A stretch of DNA of 6,235 bases, taken from NCBI GenBank assembly GCA_003561495.1, contig PWWM01000111.1, forward strand, positions 1 through 6,235, in the 5' to 3' direction. Shown here piece after piece: positions 1-5,650 of this stretch. The position numbers and the translations under genes are program-made. The notes under the pieces were generated by a model, which saw only the letters and a list, made by a program, of their open reading frames with translations, did no database searches and had not been told where the DNA came from. This stretch comes from Gammaproteobacteria bacterium. GTDB taxonomy: Bacteria; Pseudomonadota; Gammaproteobacteria; Xanthomonadales; Wenzhouxiangellaceae. The first letter of the stretch is position 1, and every line of letters begins with the position of its first letter.

Positions 1-1
1 A

Positions 2-106
2 GGGCAGGTGCGGTTTGCCGGAGGCAAGAAGCGCCTGACCGGAGATCGCCCGCGCGTGTGGCCGACGGTCGAGAATGAATCCATCGACATGGCCGGGTTC
101 ACGTGA
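2..106 (+). CDS. C-terminal tail of an unrecognised protein (5' partial)
   Basis: An open frame enters from the left edge and ends at TGA 104-106, giving about 34 residues that begin GQVRFAGGKKRL and end IDMAGFT. The other two + frames stop at 36-38 and 76-78, so this is the only + frame that can carry a gene here. The tail is basic in its first half (GGKKRLTGDRPR) and has no hydrophobic segment. I do not recognise the family, and no function can be given from so little sequence. It is convergent with waaA, so the two are probably separate transcription units. Whether it is a real gene end rests only on frame openness and ordinary composition. Confidence 0.45.
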   Translation, partial: GQVRFAGGKKRLTGDRPRVWPTVENESIDMAGFT

Positions 107-146
107 CTAAAATCGGCATTGCCCACTTTCCCCGACACGTTATTTC

Positions 147-173
147 GCCCCTGTTTGCACCGCGACAGCGGGC
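147..173. other. Imperfect inverted repeat in convergent gap
   Basis: GCCCCTGT (147-154) can pair with ACAG (165-168) and GGGC (170-173), with one bulged C at 169 and a 10-nt loop. It sits between the convergent ends of the left-edge gene and waaA, where a shared terminator is expected. Neither direction is followed by a T tract: the + strand continues CCAAAAACGG and the - strand GAAATAACG. It is therefore not a canonical intrinsic terminator, only a possible hairpin. The rest of 107-239 shows no open gene that I can support. Confidence 0.3.
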
Positions 174-192
174 CCAAAAACGGGACTGAAGA

Positions 193-212
193 CTCTGTGC
201 CTCCGTGGTGAA
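193..212. repeat. CTCTGTG/CTCCGTG tandem motif, possible dispersed intergenic repeat
   Basis: Bases 193-208 hold two imperfect 8-bp units, CTCTGTGC and CTCCGTGG, followed by TGAA. This is seen directly. From memory, strings of the type CTCTGTGCCTCTGTGGTGAA recur in intergenic DNA of many unrelated bacterial genomes and metagenome bins, with no agreed function. This copy differs from that form at one base. It lies 28 bases beyond the waaA stop codon. One copy in a window cannot show that it is repeated in this genome. Confidence 0.3.
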
Positions 213-239
213 TTCTGAAGTTTGTTCTATGACAATCGT

Positions 240-1490
240 TCAAAGGCTGCCCAGCAATTTCAGCGTGCGGCGCAGACTGCCGCGCCCGGCTTCGACCACA
301 CCCAGTGCGGCGCGCCCGACCCGAAGTGCGTATTCCGGTTCGCCCCAGAGCCGGGCTACGGCGCGAGCCAGCTCTTGCTCGTCGTCCACCTTGAGCAAAC
401 CGCCGGCTTGTTCGAGGGCAGTGGCGGATTCGGCCTGTTCATGGAGATGGGGACCGGCCAGCACCGCCTTGCCCAGCGAGGCCGGCTCCAGCAGGTTGTG
501 GCCGCCGACTGGCACCAGGCTGCCGCCGACGAAGGCGACCATGGCGGCCGCGTAGCAGGGCATGAGTTGACCGAGTCGGTCGACAAGCACGACCGAGGTA
601 TCGGTTTCTGGCTCATCGTCCATTCGCGCGGCCATCAGCCCGGCCCGTTCAATCAGGCTGGCCACCTCATCGCAGCGCTCAGGATGGCGCGGGGCCAGCA
701 CCAGTAGGGCATCAGGCCGGTCCTTTCTGAGTAACTGGTGGGCGGCCAGCAGTTTGGGCTCTTCATCATCACGGGTGCTGCCGGCGACCCAGACGGGACG
801 ATTTCGCCAACGTTGACGCAAGGCATTGGCCCTTGCGCCCAGGTCATCAGTTAGTGGAATGTCGAACTTGAGATTGCCCGAGACCGGCGTCTGGTCGACG
901 CTCAGGCCCAGCGATTGAAAGCGCCTGGCATCGTTTTCAGACTGACAGATGGCCATGGCGATGGCTTTCACGGCGGGTCTGTAAAGGCTCTCGAATCGTT
1001 GCATTCTTTTCAGGCTGGACTCGGTCAGGCGGGCGTTGACGAGAATGGGTGACAAGCCGGATCGGTGAGCCTGATGGTAAAGCTCCGGCCAGATCTCGGT
1101 TTCCACCACGATCATGCTTGCCGGTTGGGCTGCACGCAACCAGCGTCGGGTGCTGAATCCGTTGTCCAGGGGCGCAAAGCGATGTTCGACGGTGTCATCA
1201 AACAGCTCGGCAACCCGTTGTGCGCCGGTGACGGTAAAGGTCGACACCAGCAGCGGTCGATCAGGATGGTTACGCAATAGCTGGTGAATCAGCGCCTGGG
1301 CGGCATTGACTTCACCGACCGAGGCGGCATGAATCCAGATCGGCGCCGTCCGGCATGGGGTGATGGCGCCCAGGCGCTCACGCCAGCGGCCCCGGAATTC
1401 AGGCATGGAGCGCGCCGGGCGATGAAGCCGCCACAGAGCCAGCGGACTGACCAGGGCGGCGAGCAGACGATAGATGATCAGCATGGGCAC
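240..1490 (-). CDS. waaA: 3-deoxy-D-manno-octulosonic acid (Kdo) transferase WaaA/KdtA
   Basis: The product transfers Kdo from CMP-Kdo to lipid IVA at the cytoplasmic face of the inner membrane, the step that joins lipid A to the LPS inner core. The protein is 416 aa, close to the roughly 425 aa of E. coli WaaA. Visible features are an N-terminal hydrophobic anchor (about residues 3-20), HAASVGE with the expected catalytic Glu60, ETEIWPEL at 130-137, and the C-terminal GT-B signature GGSLVPVGGHNLLEPA at 322-337. The frame opens with GTG at 1490, then Pro, then ATG at 1484, so either could be the start. No convincing Shine-Dalgarno precedes either. It is divergent from an lpxL-type acyltransferase gene acting later in the same pathway. 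From sequence alone I cannot say whether it adds one Kdo or two. Confidence 0.97.
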   Translation of the reverse strand: MPMLIIYRLLAALVSPLALWRLHRPARSMPEFRGRWRERLGAITPCRTAPIWIHAASVGEVNAAQALIHQLLRNHPDRPLLVSTFTVTGAQRVAELFDDTVEHRFAPLDNGFSTRRWLRAAQPASMIVVETEIWPELYHQAHRSGLSPILVNARLTESSLKRMQRFESLYRPAVKAIAMAICQSENDARRFQSLGLSVDQTPVSGNLKFDIPLTDDLGARANALRQRWRNRPVWVAGSTRDDEEPKLLAAHQLLRKDRPDALLVLAPRHPERCDEVASLIERAGLMAARMDDEPETDTSVVLVDRLGQLMPCYAAAMVAFVGGSLVPVGGHNLLEPASLGKAVLAGPHLHEQAESATALEQAGGLLKVDDEQELARAVARLWGEPEYALRVGRAALGVVEAGRGSLRRTLKLLGSL

Positions 1491-1495
1491 CGGTC

Positions 1496-1524
1496 AGTGT
1501 AGCCGATGTCCGTGCAGGTGTCGG
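1496..1524 (-). promoter_or_regulatory. Candidate waaA promoter
   Basis: On the - strand, CCGACA (1524-1519; four of six matches to TTGACA) is followed after 17 nt by TACACT (1501-1496; four of six matches to TATAAT). Transcription would begin near 1489, on or just beyond the GTG at 1490 and about 5 nt before the ATG at 1484. The mRNA would then be leaderless or nearly so, which fits the lack of a Shine-Dalgarno. The match is by eye. Confidence 0.4.
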
Positions 1525-1538
1525 GGTGCCGGATTGGC

Positions 1539-1544
1539 GATAAT
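1539..1544 (+). promoter_or_regulatory. Candidate -10 element of the lpxL-like gene
   Basis: GATAAT differs from the TATAAT consensus at one base and ends 6 nt before the ATG at 1551. No good -35 hexamer is visible 16-18 nt upstream. If used, the transcript would start at about 1551, on the start codon. GAGG at 1545-1548 is only 2 nt from the ATG, too close for a normal ribosome binding site. Confidence 0.35.
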
Positions 1545-1550
1545 GAGGCC

Positions 1551-2441
1551 ATGAAGCCCATCGTCTACCTGATGACCTGGCTCGGCTTGTGGCCGGTTCG
1601 GCTGATCGGCGTTTTGCCGCTTCGCCTGGGCCGACGGTTGACCGGCTGGCTGGCCTGGCCCATGCGCAAACTGATGCGTCGGCGCGCCGCGATTGCCCGC
1701 ACCAACCTGTTGCTGTGTTTTCCCGAACTGGATGATGCGGCCCGCGAGCGCCTGTTGCGACGGCATTTTCGTCATCTGGCCGAAAGCCTGGCCGAAATTG
1801 CCGTGGCCTGGCAGCGACCCGGCCGACTGGATCAGGGTTTTGGTGAGGTCATCGGACTGGAACACCTGGAGCAGGCCCGTGCCGGGGGGCAAGGGGTGGT
1901 CTTGCTGACCGGGCATGTCACTGCCCTGGAACTGGGTGCGCGCCTGTTCGGTGAGCAGGTCACGGCCCGGGGCATTTACCGCCCCTTGCGCAATCCCGTG
2001 TTGAACCGCTTCCAGAATCGCGGGCGCAAGCGCTATGCCGAGGACATGCTGGCGCGCGATGACTTGCGCGGCATGATTCGCCATCTGCGCTCAGGTGGCG
2101 TGCTCTGGTATGCCCCGGATCAGGATTTTGGCCCGGACCGCAGTCTGTTCGCGCCGTTTTTCGGAATACAGACCGCCACGGCCCGGGCCATTGTCGACCT
2201 GGCGCGCATGGGCCGGGCCCGGGTCGTGCCCATGATTCCGCTCAAGGAGGAAAACAGCGGTCGGGTCATCGTCCATCTCGAACCCGCCCTCGAAGATTTT
2301 CCAGGCCGCGACCCGGTGGCTGATCTGGCCCGTTTCAATGCCTTTCTGGAAAAACACATTCGCCGGGCGCCGGCGCAATACTGGTGGCTGCATCGTCGCT
2401 TCAAGACCCGCCCACCCGCCCAGGATGACCTGTATCGCTGA
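1551..2441 (+). CDS. lpxL: Lipid A late acyltransferase, LpxL/HtrB family
   Basis: Members add a secondary acyl chain from acyl-ACP to Kdo-lipid IVA at the inner membrane. The protein is 296 aa from this start, against 306 aa in E. coli LpxL. Visible are a hydrophobic N-terminus (residues 4-24), the catalytic HxxxxE motif as HVTALE (His122, Glu127), the family block WYAPDQDFGP (186-195) followed by LFAPFFG, and the C-terminal WLHRRFKTRP (279-288), nearly as in E. coli. An in-frame ATG at 1506 would add 15 residues (SVQVSGCRIGDNEA and flanking Met), but homology begins at MKPIVYLMTW, so 1551 is preferred. It is divergent from waaA, whose product makes its substrate. LpxL, LpxM and LpxP cannot be told apart with certainty by eye; the family call is firm, the symbol less so. 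Confidence 0.92.
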   Translation: MKPIVYLMTWLGLWPVRLIGVLPLRLGRRLTGWLAWPMRKLMRRRAAIARTNLLLCFPELDDAARERLLRRHFRHLAESLAEIAVAWQRPGRLDQGFGEVIGLEHLEQARAGGQGVVLLTGHVTALELGARLFGEQVTARGIYRPLRNPVLNRFQNRGRKRYAEDMLARDDLRGMIRHLRSGGVLWYAPDQDFGPDRSLFAPFFGIQTATARAIVDLARMGRARVVPMIPLKEENSGRVIVHLEPALEDFPGRDPVADLARFNAFLEKHIRRAPAQYWWLHRRFKTRPPAQDDLYR

Positions 2442-2459
2442 ACAGGAAGGAGTCGTTCG

Positions 2460-2489
2460 ACGGCTCGAAACAGGATCTACGGCTCGAAA
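2460..2489. repeat. 11-bp direct repeat at the lpxL/yraN convergence
   Basis: ACGGCTCGAAA occurs at 2460-2470 and again at 2479-2489, a period of 19 bases. The second copy encodes the last yraN codons (Phe-Glu-Pro) and part of its stop; the first lies in the 35-base gap. The first copy also forms a small inverted repeat, TTCGA-CGGC-TCGAA (2456-2469), with a 5-bp stem and 4-nt loop. No T tract follows in either direction, so this is a weak terminator candidate at best. Confidence 0.4.
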
Positions 2490-2857
2490 GCATTCGTCAC
2501 CCAGATCGGGCGCTCACTCTCCTGGCTCCAGGCGACCACATCGAATCGGCATGGATGGCGATCCCATTGAGGGGAGTGGGCCATCAGAAAGTGGCGTGCG
2601 GCGCTGATCAGGCGTCGCTGCTTGCCCGGATCGATGCTTTCCAGGGCGTTGGTATGTGCCCCGGACCCTCGCAGGCGGACCTCGACGAAGGTGAGGACTT
2701 CTTCAGCATCTTCTGGGTTGGGGTCGAGCATGATCAGGTCGATTTCGCCGGAGCGACAGCGGTAATTACGCTCGACCAGTCTCAGGTCTCGCGCGATGAG
2801 AAAGGATTCGGCGTCGCGTTCGCCACTCTCGCCCAGTTGCCCGCGCAGGGTGGTCAT
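2477..2857 (-). CDS. yraN: YraN/UPF0102 family predicted nuclease-fold protein
   Basis: At 126 aa this is the usual size for the family, which has a restriction-endonuclease-like fold and no settled cellular role. Conserved features are GxxGExxAxxFL in slightly altered form (GESGERDAESFL, 9-20), RNYRCRSGEIDLI (30-42) with Glu38 and Asp40, FVEVRLR (57-63) with Glu59, and CRFDVVAW near the C-terminus. The usual VEVK is VEVR here, so the lysine of the PD-(D/E)XK-like core is replaced by arginine at residue 61. The ATG (2857-2855) overlaps the lpoA TGA in an ATGA arrangement, implying translational coupling. The lpoA-yraN order matches enterobacteria, but diaA and yraP do not follow; the convergent lpxL-like gene does. 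Confidence 0.9.
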   Translation of the reverse strand: MTTLRGQLGESGERDAESFLIARDLRLVERNYRCRSGEIDLIMLDPNPEDAEEVLTFVEVRLRGSGAHTNALESIDPGKQRRLISAARHFLMAHSPQWDRHPCRFDVVAWSQESERPIWVTNAFEP

Positions 2858-4698
2858 TGAATCGGCGTGGCCCGCCCGTCAACCAGGCGCACGATGGGGA
2901 TGTCGCGCTCGAATACGCGTCCGTCAGGTAGCCGGAATCGGCCCGAGAGTCCGGCCAGGTAGAGCTGTGGATCGGCCCGCATCAGATCCAGCCACGGCAC
3001 CAGGTCCATGGCATCGGCGCCAATGGCGTGCAGGCGCGACAGGCTGGGATTGTCCAGGTGTGGGTGAATGGATTCGGCTCGGCGGCGTTGCTCGCCCTGG
3101 GCCGTGAAGTCCAGGAACCACGGTGCCATGGGCAGGCTGATCCCGTCGAGATCTTCATCACGGCCGGGATCGGGCGCACCGGCGATGATCTGCGAGGTGG
3201 CCAGAACCGGCACATCACCAGCGCCAAAGAAGCGTAATTGCGGACGAATCAGACGACCATCCTCGGCGCGGGCGGCCAGAAAGATCAGGTCAATGTCGGT
3301 GCGCCGGTGCGGTTCATATTCCAGGGTCTGATTCAGTACCTGTCCGAGCTGGCGAGCGCGCTGACTGGACTGGTCCAGTTGCAGCAGAACCTCCAGCATG
3401 CGACTGTGATCGACCTGATCGGGTGCATAGCGGGTTCGACCCATGATGCGTCCGCCGCCCAGTTCGAAGGTCTTGGTGAAGGATTCGGCAACCCGTCGTC
3501 CCCAGTCGGTATCCTGGAACAGCACCAGTGCCCGTTCGTGCCCCTGAACCAGGGCATGGACGGCGGCCAGCTCGGCTTCTTCCTCCGGAAGCAGGCCGAG
3601 CGCGTGCACCATGCCGGAACCGTGTGCCAGCATGCTCGGATCGGTGGGGTGATTGAGCAAAAGCATCGGCAGGCTGGCATCGGGCAGGCCGGCCAGTTCA
3701 TCGACCGGGCCACGCTCGAGAGGCCCGAGCATGAAGTCTGCTCCGGATTCGCGGGCTTCGAACCATGCCGCAGTCGCGCTGCCGGCTTGCTCATCGATGT
3801 ACTTGAAGCTCAACTCAGGGCGGCGATCCGGTGGCAGATCCAGCCAGGCCGAAACAATGCCATCGCGCACGGCTTCGCTGGCACGCGACATTGCGCTGCG
3901 ACCGGGCAGGACCACCGCAATGTGCCGGGGCAGGGCTTGTGTCTGCTTCCACAGACTGATCCAGGTCAAGGCCTGCCAGGCACCGTATCCTGTGGCTGGA
4001 TAACGGGCTTCCCAGTCAATCAAGGCATCTTCGAGCAGGGTTGGGTCAAGCAGGTGACTGCGCGCTGCCACCGCCAGGGCCAGCCAGGGCGATACATCGG
4101 CTCGATGTCCGTGCTTGGCCAGAAGCTGCCGCAAGGCGGCCAATGGCTGTTCAATCAGCAAGGCCAGGGCCAGTTCGGGGTGAAAGTCCTCCTCGGCGAT
4201 GGCTGTTTCCAAGGCCGCGAAGGCCTGGCGCGCCGGGTTGTCGAGCGCCCGACCGAGCAGTTCATCGAGCATCTGGTGGCGCATCATCAGAGTTTCCGGC
4301 AGCGCATCGATGGACTCTGCCAGCAGCCATCCGGCAGTTGACAGGTCGCCCTCGTTCAGCGCCAACTCCGCGCGGGCCAGGTTGAACCTGGCGGCTTGCG
4401 CAGGTTCAAGTCTGCGCGGCTCGACTTCGGCCAGTGCCTCGGCGGCCTCATCATCCCGTCCGGCCTGCAGCCAGACCTCCGCGGCCCGAATCCTGAACGC
4501 CCCGGCTCTTTCCGGTTGAGCCTGGGCCAGCGCCAGCCAGGCCTCGGCCGCAGCCTCAAGCTCACCGCCGCGAACCATCGCTTCGATCTGTTCGATTTCC
4601 GGATCGGTCGCCGGGTCGGGCCGGGTGACCGGCTGGGTCGGTGCACAGGCAACCAGGAAAAAGGTCAGCGACAGGGCAATGGGAATGAGCTTGAGCAT
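2854..4698 (-). CDS. lpoA: LpoA/LppC-family outer-membrane lipoprotein, predicted PBP1A activator
   Basis: LpoA stimulates the peptidoglycan synthase PBP1A from the outer membrane. The protein is 614 aa, somewhat shorter than E. coli LpoA (678 aa). It begins with a lipoprotein signal peptide MLKLIPIALSLTFFLVAC, with lipobox LVAC and lipidated Cys18. The next residue is Ala rather than Asp, consistent with outer-membrane sorting. Residues about 30-250 are Ala/Leu/Glu-rich helical, TPR-like sequence. Residues about 258-614 resemble the periplasmic-binding-protein type I domain, beginning HIAVVLPG and including FGAGDVPVLATSQI (491-504) and LHAIGADAMDLVPWL (556-570). The frame is open upstream to 5124, but the signal peptide fixes the start at 4698; a longer start would run into rsmI. 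No Shine-Dalgarno is visible. Divergence from rsmI and overlap with yraN match the enterobacterial yraL/yraM/yraN order. The family call is strong; PBP1A activation is inferred. Confidence 0.9.
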   Translation of the reverse strand: MLKLIPIALSLTFFLVACAPTQPVTRPDPATDPEIEQIEAMVRGGELEAAAEAWLALAQAQPERAGAFRIRAAEVWLQAGRDDEAAEALAEVEPRRLEPAQAARFNLARAELALNEGDLSTAGWLLAESIDALPETLMMRHQMLDELLGRALDNPARQAFAALETAIAEEDFHPELALALLIEQPLAALRQLLAKHGHRADVSPWLALAVAARSHLLDPTLLEDALIDWEARYPATGYGAWQALTWISLWKQTQALPRHIAVVLPGRSAMSRASEAVRDGIVSAWLDLPPDRRPELSFKYIDEQAGSATAAWFEARESGADFMLGPLERGPVDELAGLPDASLPMLLLNHPTDPSMLAHGSGMVHALGLLPEEEAELAAVHALVQGHERALVLFQDTDWGRRVAESFTKTFELGGGRIMGRTRYAPDQVDHSRMLEVLLQLDQSSQRARQLGQVLNQTLEYEPHRRTDIDLIFLAARAEDGRLIRPQLRFFGAGDVPVLATSQIIAGAPDPGRDEDLDGISLPMAPWFLDFTAQGEQRRRAESIHPHLDNPSLSRLHAIGADAMDLVPWLDLMRADPQLYLAGLSGRFRLPDGRVFERDIPIVRLVDGRATPIQ

Positions 4699-4705
4699 GT
4701 GCGGA

Positions 4706-4711
4706 ATGATA
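4706..4711 (-). promoter_or_regulatory. Candidate -10 element of lpoA
   Basis: On the - strand TATCAT (five of six matches to TATAAT) ends 7 nt before the lpoA ATG at 4698. No matching -35 is seen at 15-17 nt spacing. Transcription from it would begin on or beside the start codon, consistent with the absence of a ribosome binding site. Confidence 0.35.
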
Positions 4712-4725
4712 AACGAAGGCACGGG

Positions 4726-4731
4726 TACAAT
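4726..4731 (+). promoter_or_regulatory. Candidate -10 element of rsmI
   Basis: TACAAT (five of six matches to TATAAT) ends 7 nt before the ATG at 4739. No -35 match is apparent. The competing reading is that the in-frame ATG at 4730, inside this hexamer, is the start, with GAAGG at 4715-4719 as a Shine-Dalgarno 10 nt upstream. The two readings exclude each other. Confidence 0.33.
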
Positions 4732-4738
4732 GCCGGTC

Positions 4739-5611
4739 ATGAGCAATCGGCATTCCGAACATGATCCTGAAACGCGATCGGCAACCCTGTTTGTGGTGGC
4801 CACGCCAATTGGCAACCTGGCCGATTTATCTCCCCGGGCGCGCGAGGTGCTGGAACGGGTCGAAGTGATTGCCGCCGAGGATTCGCGGATTAGCCGTCGT
4901 CTGCTCGATGGGCGGCAGAGCAGGGTTCGCATGATCATTGTCAACGAGCATCGCGAGGAAGCCGCAGTGGCCGAACTGATTGACCTGCTGCTGTCGGGAA
5001 CCGATGTAGCCCTGGTTAGCGATGCCGGTACGCCACTGATCTCCGATCCGGGATTTCGCCTGGTCTCGGCTACCCATGAGGCCGGTGTGACAGTCAGTCC
5101 CATCCCCGGGCCCAGTGCCGCCATTGCCGCACTTTCTGCGGCCGGCCTGGCGTCCGATCGTTTTCATTTCGAGGGCTTTCTGCCGGCCCGCAGTGGTTCC
5201 AGAACCCGACGGCTGATGGAATTGTCTGATTTTCCGCAGACCCTGATTTTCTATGTGCCGGCGCGTGATCTGACCGAGATTCTGGATGACCTGGTTGTGG
5301 TGATGGGTGGACAGCGTCGAGCCGCTGTGGCCAGAGAATTGACCAAGTTGCACGAAACCATCCGCAGAGACAGCCTGGAGGCGCTCCGTGACTGGGTGAA
5401 AGCAGACCCCGATCAACGTCGAGGCGAAGCCGTTCTGGTGGTCTCGGGCCACCCGGACCCGCAACCGGCCATCCATGCACAGGCCCTGGCCCGGGAACTG
5501 GTCAACGAACTGCCCCCCTCACGCGCCGCCAAAATCCTGGCCCGCCTGACCGGCATGACCCGCCAGCAAGCCTGGCAACAAATCCAGACCCAAACCAACC
5601 AAACAAAGTAA
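4739..5611 (+). CDS. rsmI: 16S rRNA (cytidine1402-2'-O)-methyltransferase RsmI
   Basis: RsmI uses S-adenosylmethionine to 2'-O-methylate C1402 in the decoding centre of 16S rRNA. The protein is 290 aa (E. coli 286) and belongs to the tetrapyrrole-methylase-like fold. Motifs in order: LFVVATPIGNLADLSPRA (17-34), AAEDSR (45-50), VALVSDAGTPLISDPG (90-105), PIPGPSAAIAALSAAG (121-136), FEGFLPAR (144-151), ARELTKLHE (198-206) and RGEAVLVVSG (228-237). Two spots depart from the usual form: VNEHRE replaces the common H-E-H-N-E block, and FYVPARDL (171-178) stands where FYESPHRL is typical. The last eight residues, QTQTNQTK, arise largely from a 9-bp tandem repeat. An ATG at 4730 would add Met-Pro-Val; a start as far back as 4625 would overlap lpoA and is unlikely. 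It is probably co-transcribed with the metallopeptidase 39 nt downstream. Confidence 0.95.
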   Translation: MSNRHSEHDPETRSATLFVVATPIGNLADLSPRAREVLERVEVIAAEDSRISRRLLDGRQSRVRMIIVNEHREEAAVAELIDLLLSGTDVALVSDAGTPLISDPGFRLVSATHEAGVTVSPIPGPSAAIAALSAAGLASDRFHFEGFLPARSGSRTRRLMELSDFPQTLIFYVPARDLTEILDDLVVVMGGQRRAAVARELTKLHETIRRDSLEALRDWVKADPDQRRGEAVLVVSGHPDPQPAIHAQALARELVNELPPSRAAKILARLTGMTRQQAWQQIQTQTNQTK

Positions 5612-5650
5612 ACCAACCAAACCAACTAAACGAATCAAACGAACCAAACC
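5588..5650 (+). repeat. Seven degenerate 9-bp tandem repeats, consensus AACCAAACC
   Basis: Consecutive units are ACCCAAACC, AACCAAACA, AAGTAAACC, AACCAAACC, AACTAAACG, AATCAAACG and AACCAAACC. They fill 5588-5650 without a gap and end exactly at the base before the ATG at 5651. The rsmI stop TAA (5609-5611) lies inside the third unit, so the array encodes the end of RsmI and forms the whole 39-nt intergenic leader. The tract is almost only A and C on the + strand (three G, three T), in contrast to the GC-rich surroundings. It contains no Shine-Dalgarno, no terminator-like hairpin and no NTG start codon. A second TAA at 5627-5629 is in the rsmI frame. Its role is unknown; an unstructured leader favouring ribosome entry is one possibility. 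Confidence 0.85.

Noticed and set aside
222..707. 161-codon + strand open frame antisense to waaA
   Set aside because: It overlaps the conserved GGHNLLEPA region of WaaA and has no features of its own.
1494..2084. 196-codon - strand open frame antisense to the lpxL-like gene
   Set aside because: Composition is Gln/His/Pro-rich shadow sequence, and it covers the lpxL catalytic region and the divergent promoter spacer.
3238..4341. 367-codon + strand open frame antisense to lpoA
   Set aside because: Gln/Gly/Arg-rich with no recognisable motif, lying wholly inside the well-supported lpoA gene. It is what GC-rich codon bias leaves open on the opposite strand.
4625..4738. Longer rsmI starting at 4625
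   Set aside because: It would overlap the 5' end of lpoA on the other strand, and RsmI homology begins only near residue 17 of the shorter protein.
4699..5124. N-terminal extension of the lpoA frame up to 5124
   Set aside because: The extension is Ser/Arg-rich, lies antisense to rsmI, and would bury the lipoprotein signal peptide inside the protein.
4826..5476. 216-codon - strand open frame antisense to rsmI
   Set aside because: No family features and no start context; the + strand RsmI motifs are continuous across the same bases.
5612..5650. RNase P RNA or an intrinsic terminator after rsmI
   Set aside because: Only 39 nt separate the genes, with no RNA structure, inverted repeat or T tract; the space is filled by the 9-bp repeats.
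5588..5650. CRISPR array
   Set aside because: Units are 9 bp and contiguous, with no spacers, and no cas genes are present.
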